From Haberlea rhodopensis (taxonomy: Eukaryota > Streptophyta > Magnoliopsida > Lamiales > Gesneriaceae): 64,000 bases of DNA. The notes beneath the pieces are model-generated. The model was not told where the DNA came from. It ran no database searches and saw nothing but the letters and a program-made list of their open reading frames with translations. Below are positions 1 through 10,349 of this stretch, piece after piece; position 1 is the stretch's first letter; the number at the start of each line of letters is the position of its first letter. The DNA lies in the NCBI GenBank assembly GCA_907163345.1, contig CAJQUN010000443.1, positions 372,001 to 436,000 of the forward strand, given 5' to 3'. Position numbers and translations under genes: made by a program.

Positions 1-193
1 AATCCTTCCTGCAAAGGAAGAAGGGGAGACGTAGAAGCATTGTGCTTCGAACTTCCAGAAACAACTCTCTTGTTATTTGTTTATTGCTTTATTACTTCAG
101 TTTTATTCCTCACAAGTTTTGTAGACGTCTTCCGCACTATAATAAGTGTCTACTGACTTGTCTGATATTGAGAAGCAATTGTAATACTTAACA
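1..193 (+). mobile_element. Ty1/copia LTR fragment, 3' end
   Basis: This stretch resembles the LTR at 34066-34529: both carry a GACGTAGAAGC...GTGCTTCGAACTTCCAG block followed by an AT-rich segment, CTTCCGC, and a terminal ACA. The fragment ends at about 193, where Athila-like coding sequence begins on the other strand. It is cut by the window edge, so the element type (solo LTR or full element) and any target duplication cannot be seen. The copia assignment is inferred from the LTR-style motifs. Confidence 0.45.
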
Positions 194-1571
194 GTTTATA
201 GTTAACCAGAAAAGAATGCTCAAGAGGTTTAATGGGTTCATACATGTTGAATTTTTCAATTTCACCCTTAGACTCCATGGTTATCAAACCGCTATTCATA
301 TTGATTACTGAGTTTGATGATTTCAAGAATGGTCTTCCTAAAATAATTAGACTAGAAGGGTCACCAATTCCCATGTCTAGGAAGTAAAAATCGGCTGTGA
401 AGACCAAGTTCTTTACATGCACAACTACGTCCTCTACTATTCCCTTAGGTATGACCGTGGATTTATCAGCTAAGTGAATAACTGCGCTATTCCTTTTTAA
501 AGGTCCCATTTTCAGTTGAGAGTACATTGAGTAAGGTATGACATTTATGGACGATCCTAAATCGAGCATAGCATTCTCAATCCTCATAGACCTAATCTCA
601 CATGAGATAAAGAACATACCTGGATCCTTGCATTTAATGGGGATACTTCTTTGGTTGTCCCCCGAAACATTGTCATTGAGCTCGACATTGGGCTGCCCCT
701 TGTGTTCCTTGCTGTGATCCTCTGTCACGGTTTCATGCAATGGGGCTTGCTCTTTGCAGCGTGGACTCATCTCGTAGAGGCCTTTGAGTCCGGCACCTTT
801 CCTGTTGTCCTTCAATGCTTGGGGGAAAGGGGTTGGTTCTTTGTATTCAGAAAGTTTGGGGTACTTACCTCGTGGTTCCTCCCCTTGCATTGGCTCTTCA
901 ACGTCTGTCTCTGTCTCCGTTATCTCTTCTTTCTGGGGTGGCGTCAGTACCACCTTCTCTTCATCTGCATCTTCATTCACATTCACTGTGATAGCACTCA
1001 CATTTTCACGGGGGTTCATCTCTGGTTGTGACGGCAGTCCATTTGAAATCCTTGCTTCGATCTTGCTGATTGAAGTTGCCAATTGTCCCATCTGCGTCGT
1101 CAAGCTCTGGATGCTTGCCCTCGTCTCCTGTTGAAATTGTAAGCTATTCTCAGCAATAATTTTGATGCTATGTTCTAACCTGTCAGAAGAAGGGTGCACT
1201 GGAGGTGGTGGAGGTCGCTGATATGGTGGTCGGTAGGGTGGAGGTTGATTCATCTGTTGGTTACCATAACCTTGGTTCGAATGGTCCCTCCAACCTTGAT
1301 TGTAGTTGTGTGGTGGATGGTCATAACTCCTTTGTGGGGGGCCAGGGAATCCTCCCACAGCATTCACGTTCTCCGTGGTTGTCTCTTGTAGTGAGGGGCA
1401 TGCGTCTGTGGAATGGTTCGCAGCCAAACAGATTCCACACGGCTTTGTCTTTCCTACATTTCCACCTGCCATAACACGCACAAGAAAAGTGAGGTCTATC
1501 AGTTGTTGTTCTAAGTTTGATACGTTTACCTCTTTTCTTTGCGGTTGTCCATGACGCACAGATCCGAATTG
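150..1571 (-). pseudogene. Athila-like gag C-terminus and protease, split fragment
   Basis: An open frame on the minus strand (1559 to 150) encodes the C-terminal half of gag and the aspartic protease of an Athila-type Ty3/gypsy element. It shows a CCHC zinc knuckle (CGICLAANHSTDAC), a proline/glutamine-rich linker, a heptad-like segment (residues about 130-170) and a retropepsin domain (about residues 320-420). The protease has DLGSS where most retropepsins have D-T/S-G; a D-L-G-A/S form is usual for Athila. The N-terminal part of the same gag lies at 12958-12208 and was separated by the 10.6-kb insertion at 1577-12202. The last residues (about 150-193) read into a copia LTR and are not part of the original protein. 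Confidence 0.8.
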
Positions 1572-1628
1572 TTGGGTGTAAGGACCCTAAACCTTAACAG
1601 TGAATTCAAGATATAAATAGGGCTAAAT

Positions 1629-3119
1629 TGTTAGTTACCCCATGAGCATACAGCGCAGCGGAATAAAATTTTGGGATTACAAACCAGCGATCTATACATA
1701 GGGATTCATATCGGATTAGAGAATTACAAGTGTCTTACCCTTGTAGCGTGTTTGAGGCCGAATCCACGGAGCTGCACCACGTCTTACGCCTTCTCCGAGT
1801 CACTAAGCAAAACTCGATTGGTTTTGCCTCAACGGTATCCACACGATCAAATCGAGTGAAGGGATGGTTTAATAACAAGTTGCTAGACTTGTTATTAATC
1901 CTATACACGAAGCTAGATCGATTCACAATCGAAAAATGGCACGAAACCACCAAGAACCCCTTCGACTTGTGAAGGCCGAGAGGAATTGGATGGTGCGGCC
2001 GACTTGTGCTTCTTCACGTGTAGGGTTTTTGTTTTTGATATTGTCTTACAATTAAAAACCTTGCTATCATATTAAATATGATTAATTAAAGGCTTTCTCA
2101 AAGCTTCATGGGCTTAAGCCCATGATTTAATTAATCCTTATGATAATTAATTAAGACTCCTCTTAATTATTTAATTCATCTCATGAATTTAATTTCCCTT
2201 CTCGATTTAATCATTTGTGCGACCCGATAGGATCTCGTAATGTTGGCAGTGACATAAAATCTCATTTTATGTCGCAAGCATCGAGCGGTATCTAGCAACA
2301 CATCGATGCTACCCAAATTACGAGAATGTCAATGACTCGACATAACCTTTAGAACTTGTGATAATATTAATCATGTAACTTAATCCCTTTGTCCTTTGTG
2401 TTTAGATTGAACACGAGTCATGGAATAGTCATACTCGTATATTCAATCTCTATTTCTTGATCCCCAAGTAGAACTAGAATAAACGAATAAGCTCGATATC
2501 TCATATCGACTCATTCGAGCATGGCCATGCATTTTAGTTCTCACTTGATCAAGGGCCAAACACATCTCCTGTTATATAGGAGGGACAAATCCTATCTCGA
2601 TCAGTCAACATCCCTCTACATAATTCGTAGTGTATCCAATAGTCGCCTTTATAGTATACCCTGTTACGGGTAACGTTTGACGATATCAAGATACATAACT
2701 CCTTATGTTGGGATCTCTGATGATCACAAGTCGTAAGGATTACATACATTATTATCACTATGAGAATTGCATATGACGATCATATAACTATCCATGTTGC
2801 ATTCTCATGGTGGGTCTGTTCAGTACATCGTTCTCTAACATGTACCCATATGCTGATTAGATATCTCATATCAATGAACAATTCATCGATCAACATATAC
2901 TAGTCTCTACGTATTATCATTATCCCATTCATGATAATACTTGACTAGGAACATCTTTAAGAATAATACAATATTATTCTAAGGACATTAACATATATAT
3001 TAATTCACAATGCACAGTTAAAAGAATAATATATAATAATGAATTGCCATTCATAAATCCATAAACATTGTATGTCTTAAACAATCATCTAATGACTTGT
3101 CTTAGGGCATATCCCAACA
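1629..3119 (-). repeat. 3' LTR of the copia element
   Basis: This 1491-bp direct repeat of 8854-10344 has a constant offset of 7225 bp. It begins TGTTGGG and ends CTAACA on the minus strand. The stretches I compared by eye showed no difference from the 5' LTR. Confidence 0.93.
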
Positions 3120-3130
3120 AATCTCCCACT
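3120..3130 (-). other. Polypurine tract of the copia element
   Basis: Minus-strand AAGTGGGAGAT lies immediately before the 3' LTR and four bases past the gag-pol stop codon. This is the expected primer site for plus-strand synthesis in Ty1/copia elements. Confidence 0.8.
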
Positions 3131-3134
3131 TGCA

Positions 3135-6100
3135 CTAAGACCACTCAGACATATACCTAATGCCTAGAGATCTAGTATGACGATCATGCTTCTGCTGTGA
3201 CAGCGGCTTCGTCAATGGGTCAGATACATTATCATCTGTCGGTACTTTGCATATTTTAACATCTCCCCTTTCAACGATTTCTCGAATGAAATGGAAACGC
3301 CTAAGTATGTGCTTGGATCTTTGGTGAGATCTTGGTTCCTTAGCCAATGCGATCGCTCCATTGTTGTCACAATAGAGTTCTATCGGATCTTTAATGCTAG
3401 GCACCACTCCAAGTTCAGAAATGAACTTCCTCATCCAAACAGCTTCCTTTGCTGCATCCGAGGCAGCAATATACTCAGCTTCCGTTGTAGAATCGGCTAC
3501 TGTTTCTTGCTTTGAACTCTTCCAGCTCACAGCACCTCCATTCAGGCAATACACATATCCAGATTGCGATCGAAAATCATCTTTGTCGGTTTGGAAGCTT
3601 GCATCAGTGTAACCCATTACATTGAGCTCTTCCTCACCTCCATAAATCAAGAATGTATCCTTAGTCCTTCTTAAGTACTTCAGGATGTTCTTGACAGCAA
3701 TCCAGTGACCTTCACCTGGATCAACTTGATATCTGCTCGTCATGCTCAAAGCATACGATACATCGGGACGAGTACATATCATGGCATACATGATAGATCC
3801 AATAGCTGACGCGTATGGAATCTTACTCATGCGTTGTCTCTCCTCTGGTGTTGAAGGACACTGTTCCTTCGAGAGATAAATACCATGTGTCATAGGCACG
3901 AATCCTTTCTTGGATTCTTGCATGCTAAACCTTTTAAGCACCTTGTCTATGTATGTACTTTGACTTAGACCAAGAAGCCTTCTCGATCTATCTCTATAGA
4001 TCTTGATTCCTAACACATAGGTAGCTTCTCCTAAGTCTTTCATTGAAAAGCAATTCCCTAGCCAAATCTTTACAGATTGTAAGGCAGGGATATCATTTCC
4101 AATAAGAAGTATGTCATCTACATACAACACTAGGAAAATGATTACGCTCCCACTGACCTTCTTGTAGACACAAGGTTCATCTTCATTTTTGATAAAACCA
4201 AACTCTTTGATTGCATCATCAAAACGAAGATTCCAACTCCGAGAAGCTTGCTTCAATCCATAAATGGATCGTTGTAGCTTGCATATCTTTCCAGCATCCT
4301 TTGGATCGACAAAACCCTCGGGCTGTGTCATGTACACATCCTCGAGCAGATTTCCATTAAGGAAAGCTGTTTTGACATCCATCTGCCAGATTTCATAATC
4401 ATGAAATGCAGCTATTGCAAGTAAGATCCTTATGGATTTAACCATGGCCACTGGTGAAAAGGTTTCATCATAGTCAATACCATGAATTTGTTTGAATCCT
4501 TTTGCAACCAGCCGACCTTTATAGGTTTGTACGTTACCATCCATATCGGTCTTTTTCTTGAAAATCCATTTGCACCCTATGGGTCGTACCCCTTCAGGTG
4601 GATCAACCAAAGTCCATACTTGGTTTGCATACATGGATTCCATCTCAGATTTCATGGCTTCTTGCCATTTCTCAGAATCATTACCCATTATAGCTTGTTG
4701 ATAAGATGACGGCTCATCCTCATCAATAAGTAGTAAGTCACCTTGTTGAGTCACAAGAAATCCATATCTCTGTGGCTCCCGGTGTTCTCTTACAGACCTA
4801 CGCTGGGCTTGTGTCTCTTGAGCAGGTGCTTCTTCCACAACAGTTTGTGGTGCCTGCTCTGTTTCCATCTCAATTTCAGGTTCAGTGTTTTCTTGTGGTT
4901 GAACTTCACTAAGTTCTATTTTTCTCCCACTGGTTTTTCTAGAAATAAATTCTCTTTCAAGAAATACACCAGTCCGAGCAACAACTATTTTGTTCTCGGT
5001 GGGATAATAGAAATAGTATCCTTTCGTTTCCTTAGGATACCCCACAAATAAACACTTATCAGATTTGGGTCCAAGTTTGTTAGTGGCGTGACGTCTAACG
5101 AAAGCCTCACAACCCCAAATCTTCATAAAAGACATACTAGGACGCTTCCCAGTCCATATCTCATATGGTGTCTTTTCCACTGATTTAGATGGAACACGGT
5201 TCAGTAAGAAAATCGCTGTTTCTAGAGCGTGTCCCCAAAATGATATCGGAAGATCTGCATGACTCATCATTGATCTAACCATGTCTAACAAGGTTCGATT
5301 TCTCCTCTCGGATACACCATTCCATTGTGGAGTATACGGAGGAGTGAGTTGTGGGACTATCCCACACTCTTTTAGATAGTCATGAAAATCTTGGCTTAAG
5401 TATTCTCCTCCTCGATCTGATCGAAGGATTTTGATACTTTTGCCAAGTTGGTTTTGTACTTCATTCTTGAAATCTTTGAACTTTTCAAAGGTTTCATGCT
5501 TATGTTTCATTAGGTACACATACCCATATCTACTGAGGTCATCAGTAAATGTAACGAAGTATTGAAAACCACCTCTAGCTAGTGTACTTATTGGTCCACA
5601 TACATCACTATGTATTAGTCCCAATAAAACATTTGCCCTTTCAACATGTCCCTTGAAAGGGGCTTTAGTCATCTTGCCCATTAAACAAGATTCGCATGTT
5701 TCATATGATTCAAAATCAAATGAATCTAATACTCCATCCTTATGAAGTTTAGATATGCGGTTCTCGTTTATGTGGCCCAAGCGACAGTGCCAGAGATAAG
5801 TCGGATTACAATCATTATTTTTAATCCTTTTAGTATTTATGTTATAGATAGGTATATCAAGATTTAATACATAAAGACCATTCACCATTTGTGCATTAGC
5901 ATAAAACATATCATTTAAATAAATAGAACAACAATTGTCCTTTATTATAAATGAAAAACCATACTTGTCTAAACAAGAAATAGATATAATGTTTTTAGTA
6001 ATTGAAGGCACAAAATAACAGTCTTTTAAAATCAACGATAAACCAGAAGGTAAAGCTAAATGATAATCTCCTATAGCTAATGCAGCAACTCTTGCTCCAT

Positions 6101-7097
6101 TTCCAACTCGGAGATCAACTTCACCTTTTGCCAATGTCCTACTCCTTTTGAGATCCTGCACATTTACACAAATGTGAGATCCACATCCAGTATCTAATAC
6201 CCATGATGAAGAAGTAGATAAATTGACTTCTATAACAAAAATACCTGAAGCGGAAGTCACACTTCCTTTCTTTAGATCCTCCAGATATACTTTGCAGTTC
6301 CTTTTCCAATGGCCGGTCTCACCGCAATGGAAACAGTTCCCTTCCTTTGCTATCCCTCCCTTTGGCTTTAGTGCAGAAGACTTTGGCTTAGATTTAGCAA
6401 AGACCTTCTTTGCTTTCTTGTTGCCTTTGGCTTTGGCCCTTCCTTTGCCCTTATTCACAATAAGGACATTTGTGGCCTTAGTCTTCTTAGTATTTGCTTC
6501 ATATGTTCTCAACATACCAAGCAACTGGGGCAGAGTCTTTTCCATATCAGTCATATTGTAATTTACTACAAATTGACTGAAGCTCTCCGGCAACGATTGC
6601 AAGATTACATCGGTGGCCAACTCTTGGTCCAATGGAAAACCTAGCTTATCCAGATTCTCAATGTACCCAATCATCTTGAGCACATGAGTTCCAACTAAGC
6701 TTCCCTCTACCATCCTGCACTGGAATAACGCTTTAGAGACGTCATACCTCTCTTGTCTAGCTTGCTGTTGGTACAACTGCTTTAAGTGTTCGATCATATC
6801 GAACGCCTCCATTTCCTCATGTTGCTTCTGAAGCTCAGAGTTCATAGTGGCAAGCATGAGACACCCAACATCAAGTGCGTCACTCTGATGCTTCTTGTAA
6901 GCATCTTTTTCAGCTCTTGTAGCTGTTAGGGGAGGTTCCTCAGCGAGCAAGGGTTCCTCTAGAACATATTGTTTCTTTTCTTGTTTGAGGACTATCCTCA
7001 AGTTCCTATGCCAGTCTAGGAAATTTGTCCCATTTAATTTGTCCTTCTCAAGGACCGATCGCAGTGATAAAGTGCTAGTAACGTTTGTAGTTGCCAT
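3135..7097 (-). CDS. Intact Ty1/copia Gag-Pol polyprotein
   Basis: The 1320-residue ORF has no stops or frameshifts. Domains in order are: gag (about 20-205); zinc knuckle C255-C268 (CFHCGETGHWKRNC); protease with D302 in WVLDTGCGSH; GAG-pre-integrase HxxxH/CxxC region (about 434-474); integrase with D498, D561 and E597; reverse transcriptase (about 811-1060) with YVDD at 992-995; and RNase H with D1164, E1206 and D1243, ending near residue 1300. The order protease-integrase-RT-RNase H defines Ty1/copia, and all catalytic residues I can place are present. The ATG at 7097 is the natural start (MATTNVTSTLSLRSVL is typical of this gag family). The product would form cytoplasmic virus-like particles, reverse transcribe the element RNA and integrate the cDNA. 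Confidence 0.95.
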   Translation of the reverse strand: MATTNVTSTLSLRSVLEKDKLNGTNFLDWHRNLRIVLKQEKKQYVLEEPLLAEEPPLTATRAEKDAYKKHQSDALDVGCLMLATMNSELQKQHEEMEAFDMIEHLKQLYQQQARQERYDVSKALFQCRMVEGSLVGTHVLKMIGYIENLDKLGFPLDQELATDVILQSLPESFSQFVVNYNMTDMEKTLPQLLGMLRTYEANTKKTKATNVLIVNKGKGRAKAKGNKKAKKVFAKSKPKSSALKPKGGIAKEGNCFHCGETGHWKRNCKVYLEDLKKGSVTSASGIFVIEVNLSTSSSWVLDTGCGSHICVNVQDLKRSRTLAKGEVDLRVGNGARVAALAIGDYHLALPSGLSLILKDCYFVPSITKNIISISCLDKYGFSFIIKDNCCSIYLNDMFYANAQMVNGLYVLNLDIPIYNINTKRIKNNDCNPTYLWHCRLGHINENRISKLHKDGVLDSFDFESYETCESCLMGKMTKAPFKGHVERANVLLGLIHSDVCGPISTLARGGFQYFVTFTDDLSRYGYVYLMKHKHETFEKFKDFKNEVQNQLGKSIKILRSDRGGEYLSQDFHDYLKECGIVPQLTPPYTPQWNGVSERRNRTLLDMVRSMMSHADLPISFWGHALETAIFLLNRVPSKSVEKTPYEIWTGKRPSMSFMKIWGCEAFVRRHATNKLGPKSDKCLFVGYPKETKGYYFYYPTENKIVVARTGVFLEREFISRKTSGRKIELSEVQPQENTEPEIEMETEQAPQTVVEEAPAQETQAQRRSVREHREPQRYGFLVTQQGDLLLIDEDEPSSYQQAIMGNDSEKWQEAMKSEMESMYANQVWTLVDPPEGVRPIGCKWIFKKKTDMDGNVQTYKGRLVAKGFKQIHGIDYDETFSPVAMVKSIRILLAIAAFHDYEIWQMDVKTAFLNGNLLEDVYMTQPEGFVDPKDAGKICKLQRSIYGLKQASRSWNLRFDDAIKEFGFIKNEDEPCVYKKVSGSVIIFLVLYVDDILLIGNDIPALQSVKIWLGNCFSMKDLGEATYVLGIKIYRDRSRRLLGLSQSTYIDKVLKRFSMQESKKGFVPMTHGIYLSKEQCPSTPEERQRMSKIPYASAIGSIMYAMICTRPDVSYALSMTSRYQVDPGEGHWIAVKNILKYLRRTKDTFLIYGGEEELNVMGYTDASFQTDKDDFRSQSGYVYCLNGGAVSWKSSKQETVADSTTEAEYIAASDAAKEAVWMRKFISELGVVPSIKDPIELYCDNNGAIALAKEPRSHQRSKHILRRFHFIREIVERGDVKICKVPTDDNVSDPLTKPLSQQKHDRHTRSLGIRYMSEWS

Positions 7098-8840
7098 GGA
7101 TATCTACAATATAAATATGCAAAATAAGTTTATGATTTAAATCATTTAACATGGTCTTATATTAAATGATACTCCCACTATTTTATTTGAAAAATATCAA
7201 CCCTCGAAACTTTTAGTGGGCCAAGATCCATATTTCGCCTAATCTTGAGTTAGCTTTGGCTAATCGCCCAAGACTCGGTTATTTAGGTAGACAACACTTT
7301 GTCAATTACATCACATATAATTCTTGGATAGTTGGACGAACAACACTTTGTTCAATTCATCTAATGAATTATAATCCAACCCATGCCTCTAGGTTCCCAA
7401 TCCTATTGAGATAACCTAGTTAAGTCGTACCCAATTAAAGTATAACGGATATCACTTTTATCCTTTCGCGCCTTACTAAGATTGCCACGGTGCTTTGCTT
7501 TGGCAAACCCACACATGTACAATCGAAGTTATTGACGAGTACTTTTATTTTGGAAGGCATCTAAAACTTAATATTTTAGAGGGATTTATTGATCTCATGA
7601 TTAATTTGATAATTTAAAATATGTCCACTACATATAGTTGTATACATATCTACATATATGTGTAATACTATTATCAAACTAAAACATAAGATAAATCATG
7701 CATCAACATACATAATTAAAACGTGACATGGTTATAGCCCCTACTAATGAGTTTCTCAAGCCAATGAGAAACTCTTATGAGTCAACCTAAGGTAACTTCA
7801 TAAGCACCTTCCTTTGGCTCCAATTTGTGAATGGCCTCCTCATCCCGGCACGATGCTCCATCTTCATTGATCACCATCAATAAAATAAACTACACTATTT
7901 TACAAGATATAGAATTCCTCGATTCACATTCGAGGGGAACATAGGGGAGGGATTACATTTAGAATGAAATAGAGAAAGGCACGACACGCAGGTCGTATTA
8001 TAAATTACAATCATTCACAAATCCTATCTAATAGGTCAAAGGGCTATAACCACGCACCATGCTCAAACAACACATAAAGCATGCATTAACATTTAATTAA
8101 TTAAATTCTAAACAATTTAAATTTAATTCTAATTAAAACTGTAAAATAATTTTTGAAAAATTATCGTACGCTCGGGACATCACATGCCACGAACTTAATG
8201 CGACTTAGCTACGAACCACCATGGTTCGAACCAACCATGCACCACGGCTGGACCAATTATGGGCCTAGGGTTCGAAACCCTAGCCCACGACATGGTCCGA
8301 GCCGATGGCATGGGTGCGGCGCCGCTAGGGTTCCAAACCCTAGCCGCCTTGCACCATGTTGGTTTTTCATCGAGCCAACTTGCTCGAAACACCGAAATCC
8401 ATGAGCCACAAGCCACGGTCCAACCATGGACGATCCATGACGGTGACGGCTTAACCATCTCGAGCCTAAGGTTCGATAAACCCTAGCCCAAGCGGCGGCC
8501 GAGTAGCTATTGTGATTAGGGTTCCAAACCCTAGCCTCTTGGAAGTGGCGTGGCCCCATGCATGAGCCAAGGGTCCGAACCCTAGCTCACTTGCGGCGGC
8601 CCGAGGGTCAAGTCATGAGGTGGTCGAACCACCTTGAGCCAACACCTCGATTTTACGCTTTCGTGTATCGTATACAATTATTCGCCAATTATATCAAATA
8701 CAATTTTTACGATGATTATCAAAAACTAAAATTAATTTCATATCAAATATGAATTTAAACAGTTTAATTAGCATGCAATATTAATTCTAACATGATTAAA
8801 CTATTTAACCACATAAAATCCGATATGAGCCTTGTACACG
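7098..8840 (-). other. Long untranslated leader of the copia element
   Basis: About 1.74 kb lies between the PBS and the gag-pol ATG. It is AT-rich near the ORF and GC-richer at 8200-8640, where five copies of a TAGGGTT...AACCCTA inverted motif recur (see the finding). Short ORFs here run through these repeats in several frames and show no family resemblance, so I call none of them genes. A long structured leader is usual for Angela/BARE elements, where packaging signals are expected. Confidence 0.7.
8260..8590. repeat. Cluster of CTAGGGTT/AACCCTAG inverted motifs
   Basis: Five short inverted repeats of the form TAGGGTTnnnAACCCTA, some imperfect, lie near 8265, 8326, 8468, 8518 and 8573, about 50-140 bp apart. 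One of them, GGTTCGAAACC, also fits the RNA polymerase III B-box consensus, but no tRNA fold surrounds it. They lie in the leader RNA of the copia element and could form small hairpins. Confidence 0.7.
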
Positions 8841-8853
8841 GCTCTGATACCAC
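8841..8853 (-). other. Primer binding site (initiator tRNA-Met), copia element
   Basis: Minus-strand TGGTATCAGAGCC begins one base after the 5' LTR end. It is complementary to the 3' end of plant initiator tRNA-Met. Confidence 0.92.
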
Positions 8854-10344
8854 TGTTAGTTACCCCATGAGCATACAGCGCAGCGGAATAAAATTTTGGG
8901 ATTACAAACCAGCGATCTATACATAGGGATTCATATCGGATTAGAGAATTACAAGTGTCTTACCCTTGTAGCGTGTTTGAGGCCGAATCCACGGAGCTGC
9001 ACCACGTCTTACGCCTTCTCCGAGTCACTAAGCAAAACTCGATTGGTTTTGCCTCAACGGTATCCACACGATCAAATCGAGTGAAGGGATGGTTTAATAA
9101 CAAGTTGCTAGACTTGTTATTAATCCTATACACGAAGCTAGATCGATTCACAATCGAAAAATGGCACGAAACCACCAAGAACCCCTTCGACTTGTGAAGG
9201 CCGAGAGGAATTGGATGGTGCGGCCGACTTGTGCTTCTTCACGTGTAGGGTTTTTGTTTTTGATATTGTCTTACAATTAAAAACCTTGCTATCATATTAA
9301 ATATGATTAATTAAAGGCTTTCTCAAAGCTTCATGGGCTTAAGCCCATGATTTAATTAATCCTTATGATAATTAATTAAGACTCCTCTTAATTATTTAAT
9401 TCATCTCATGAATTTAATTTCCCTTCTCGATTTAATCATTTGTGCGACCCGATAGGATCTCGTAATGTTGGCAGTGACATAAAATCTCATTTTATGTCGC
9501 AAGCATCGAGCGGTATCTAGCAACACATCGATGCTACCCAAATTACGAGAATGTCAATGACTCGACATAACCTTTAGAACTTGTGATAATATTAATCATG
9601 TAACTTAATCCCTTTGTCCTTTGTGTTTAGATTGAACACGAGTCATGGAATAGTCATACTCGTATATTCAATCTCTATTTCTTGATCCCCAAGTAGAACT
9701 AGAATAAACGAATAAGCTCGATATCTCATATCGACTCATTCGAGCATGGCCATGCATTTTAGTTCTCACTTGATCAAGGGCCAAACACATCTCCTGTTAT
9801 ATAGGAGGGACAAATCCTATCTCGATCAGTCAACATCCCTCTACATAATTCGTAGTGTATCCAATAGTCGCCTTTATAGTATACCCTGTTACGGGTAACG
9901 TTTGACGATATCAAGATACATAACTCCTTATGTTGGGATCTCTGATGATCACAAGTCGTAAGGATTACATACATTATTATCACTATGAGAATTGCATATG
10001 ACGATCATATAACTATCCATGTTGCATTCTCATGGTGGGTCTGTTCAGTACATCGTTCTCTAACATGTACCCATATGCTGATTAGATATCTCATATCAAT
10101 GAACAATTCATCGATCAACATATACTAGTCTCTACGTATTATCATTATCCCATTCATGATAATACTTGACTAGGAACATCTTTAAGAATAATACAATATT
10201 ATTCTAAGGACATTAACATATATATTAATTCACAATGCACAGTTAAAAGAATAATATATAATAATGAATTGCCATTCATAAATCCATAAACATTGTATGT
10301 CTTAAACAATCATCTAATGACTTGTCTTAGGGCATATCCCAACA
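8854..10344 (-). repeat. 5' LTR of the copia element
   Basis: This 1491-bp LTR would carry the promoter for the gag-pol transcript. It begins TGTTGGG and ends CTAACA on the minus strand. Minus-strand TATATATTA-type sequences lie near its start, but I could not fix the TATA box. Confidence 0.93.
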
Positions 10345-10349
10345 TAAAT

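Larger units (their letters stand above)
1629..10344 (-). mobile_element. Complete Angela/BARE-like Ty1/copia retrotransposon
   Basis: The 8716-bp element has two 1491-bp LTRs (8854-10344 is 5', 1629-3119 is 3'), a PBS to initiator tRNA-Met (8841-8853), a leader of about 1.7 kb, one uninterrupted 1320-codon gag-pol ORF (7097-3135), and a polypurine tract (3120-3130). The 5-bp target duplication TAAAT lies at 1624-1628 and 10345-10349. The LTR start TGTTGGGATATGCCC resembles that of BARE/Angela elements, and 1.5-kb LTRs suit that lineage. The LTRs have equal length, and every ORF shared between them translates identically, so the insertion looks recent. It is the innermost element of the left nest. 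Confidence 0.93.

Noticed and set aside
651..1474. Plus-strand ORFs of 65-126 residues at 651-1474
   Set aside because: They are the reverse-strand shadow of the Athila-like gag-protease frame.
8265..8280. GGTTCGAAACC matching a polymerase III B box, possible tRNA gene
   Set aside because: No A box, acceptor stem or cloverleaf surrounds it; the match comes from the repeated AACCCTAG palindrome.
8153..8752. Several ORFs of 64-100 residues on both strands in the copia leader
   Set aside because: They run through the AACCCTAG inverted motifs, overlap each other in different frames and match no family.
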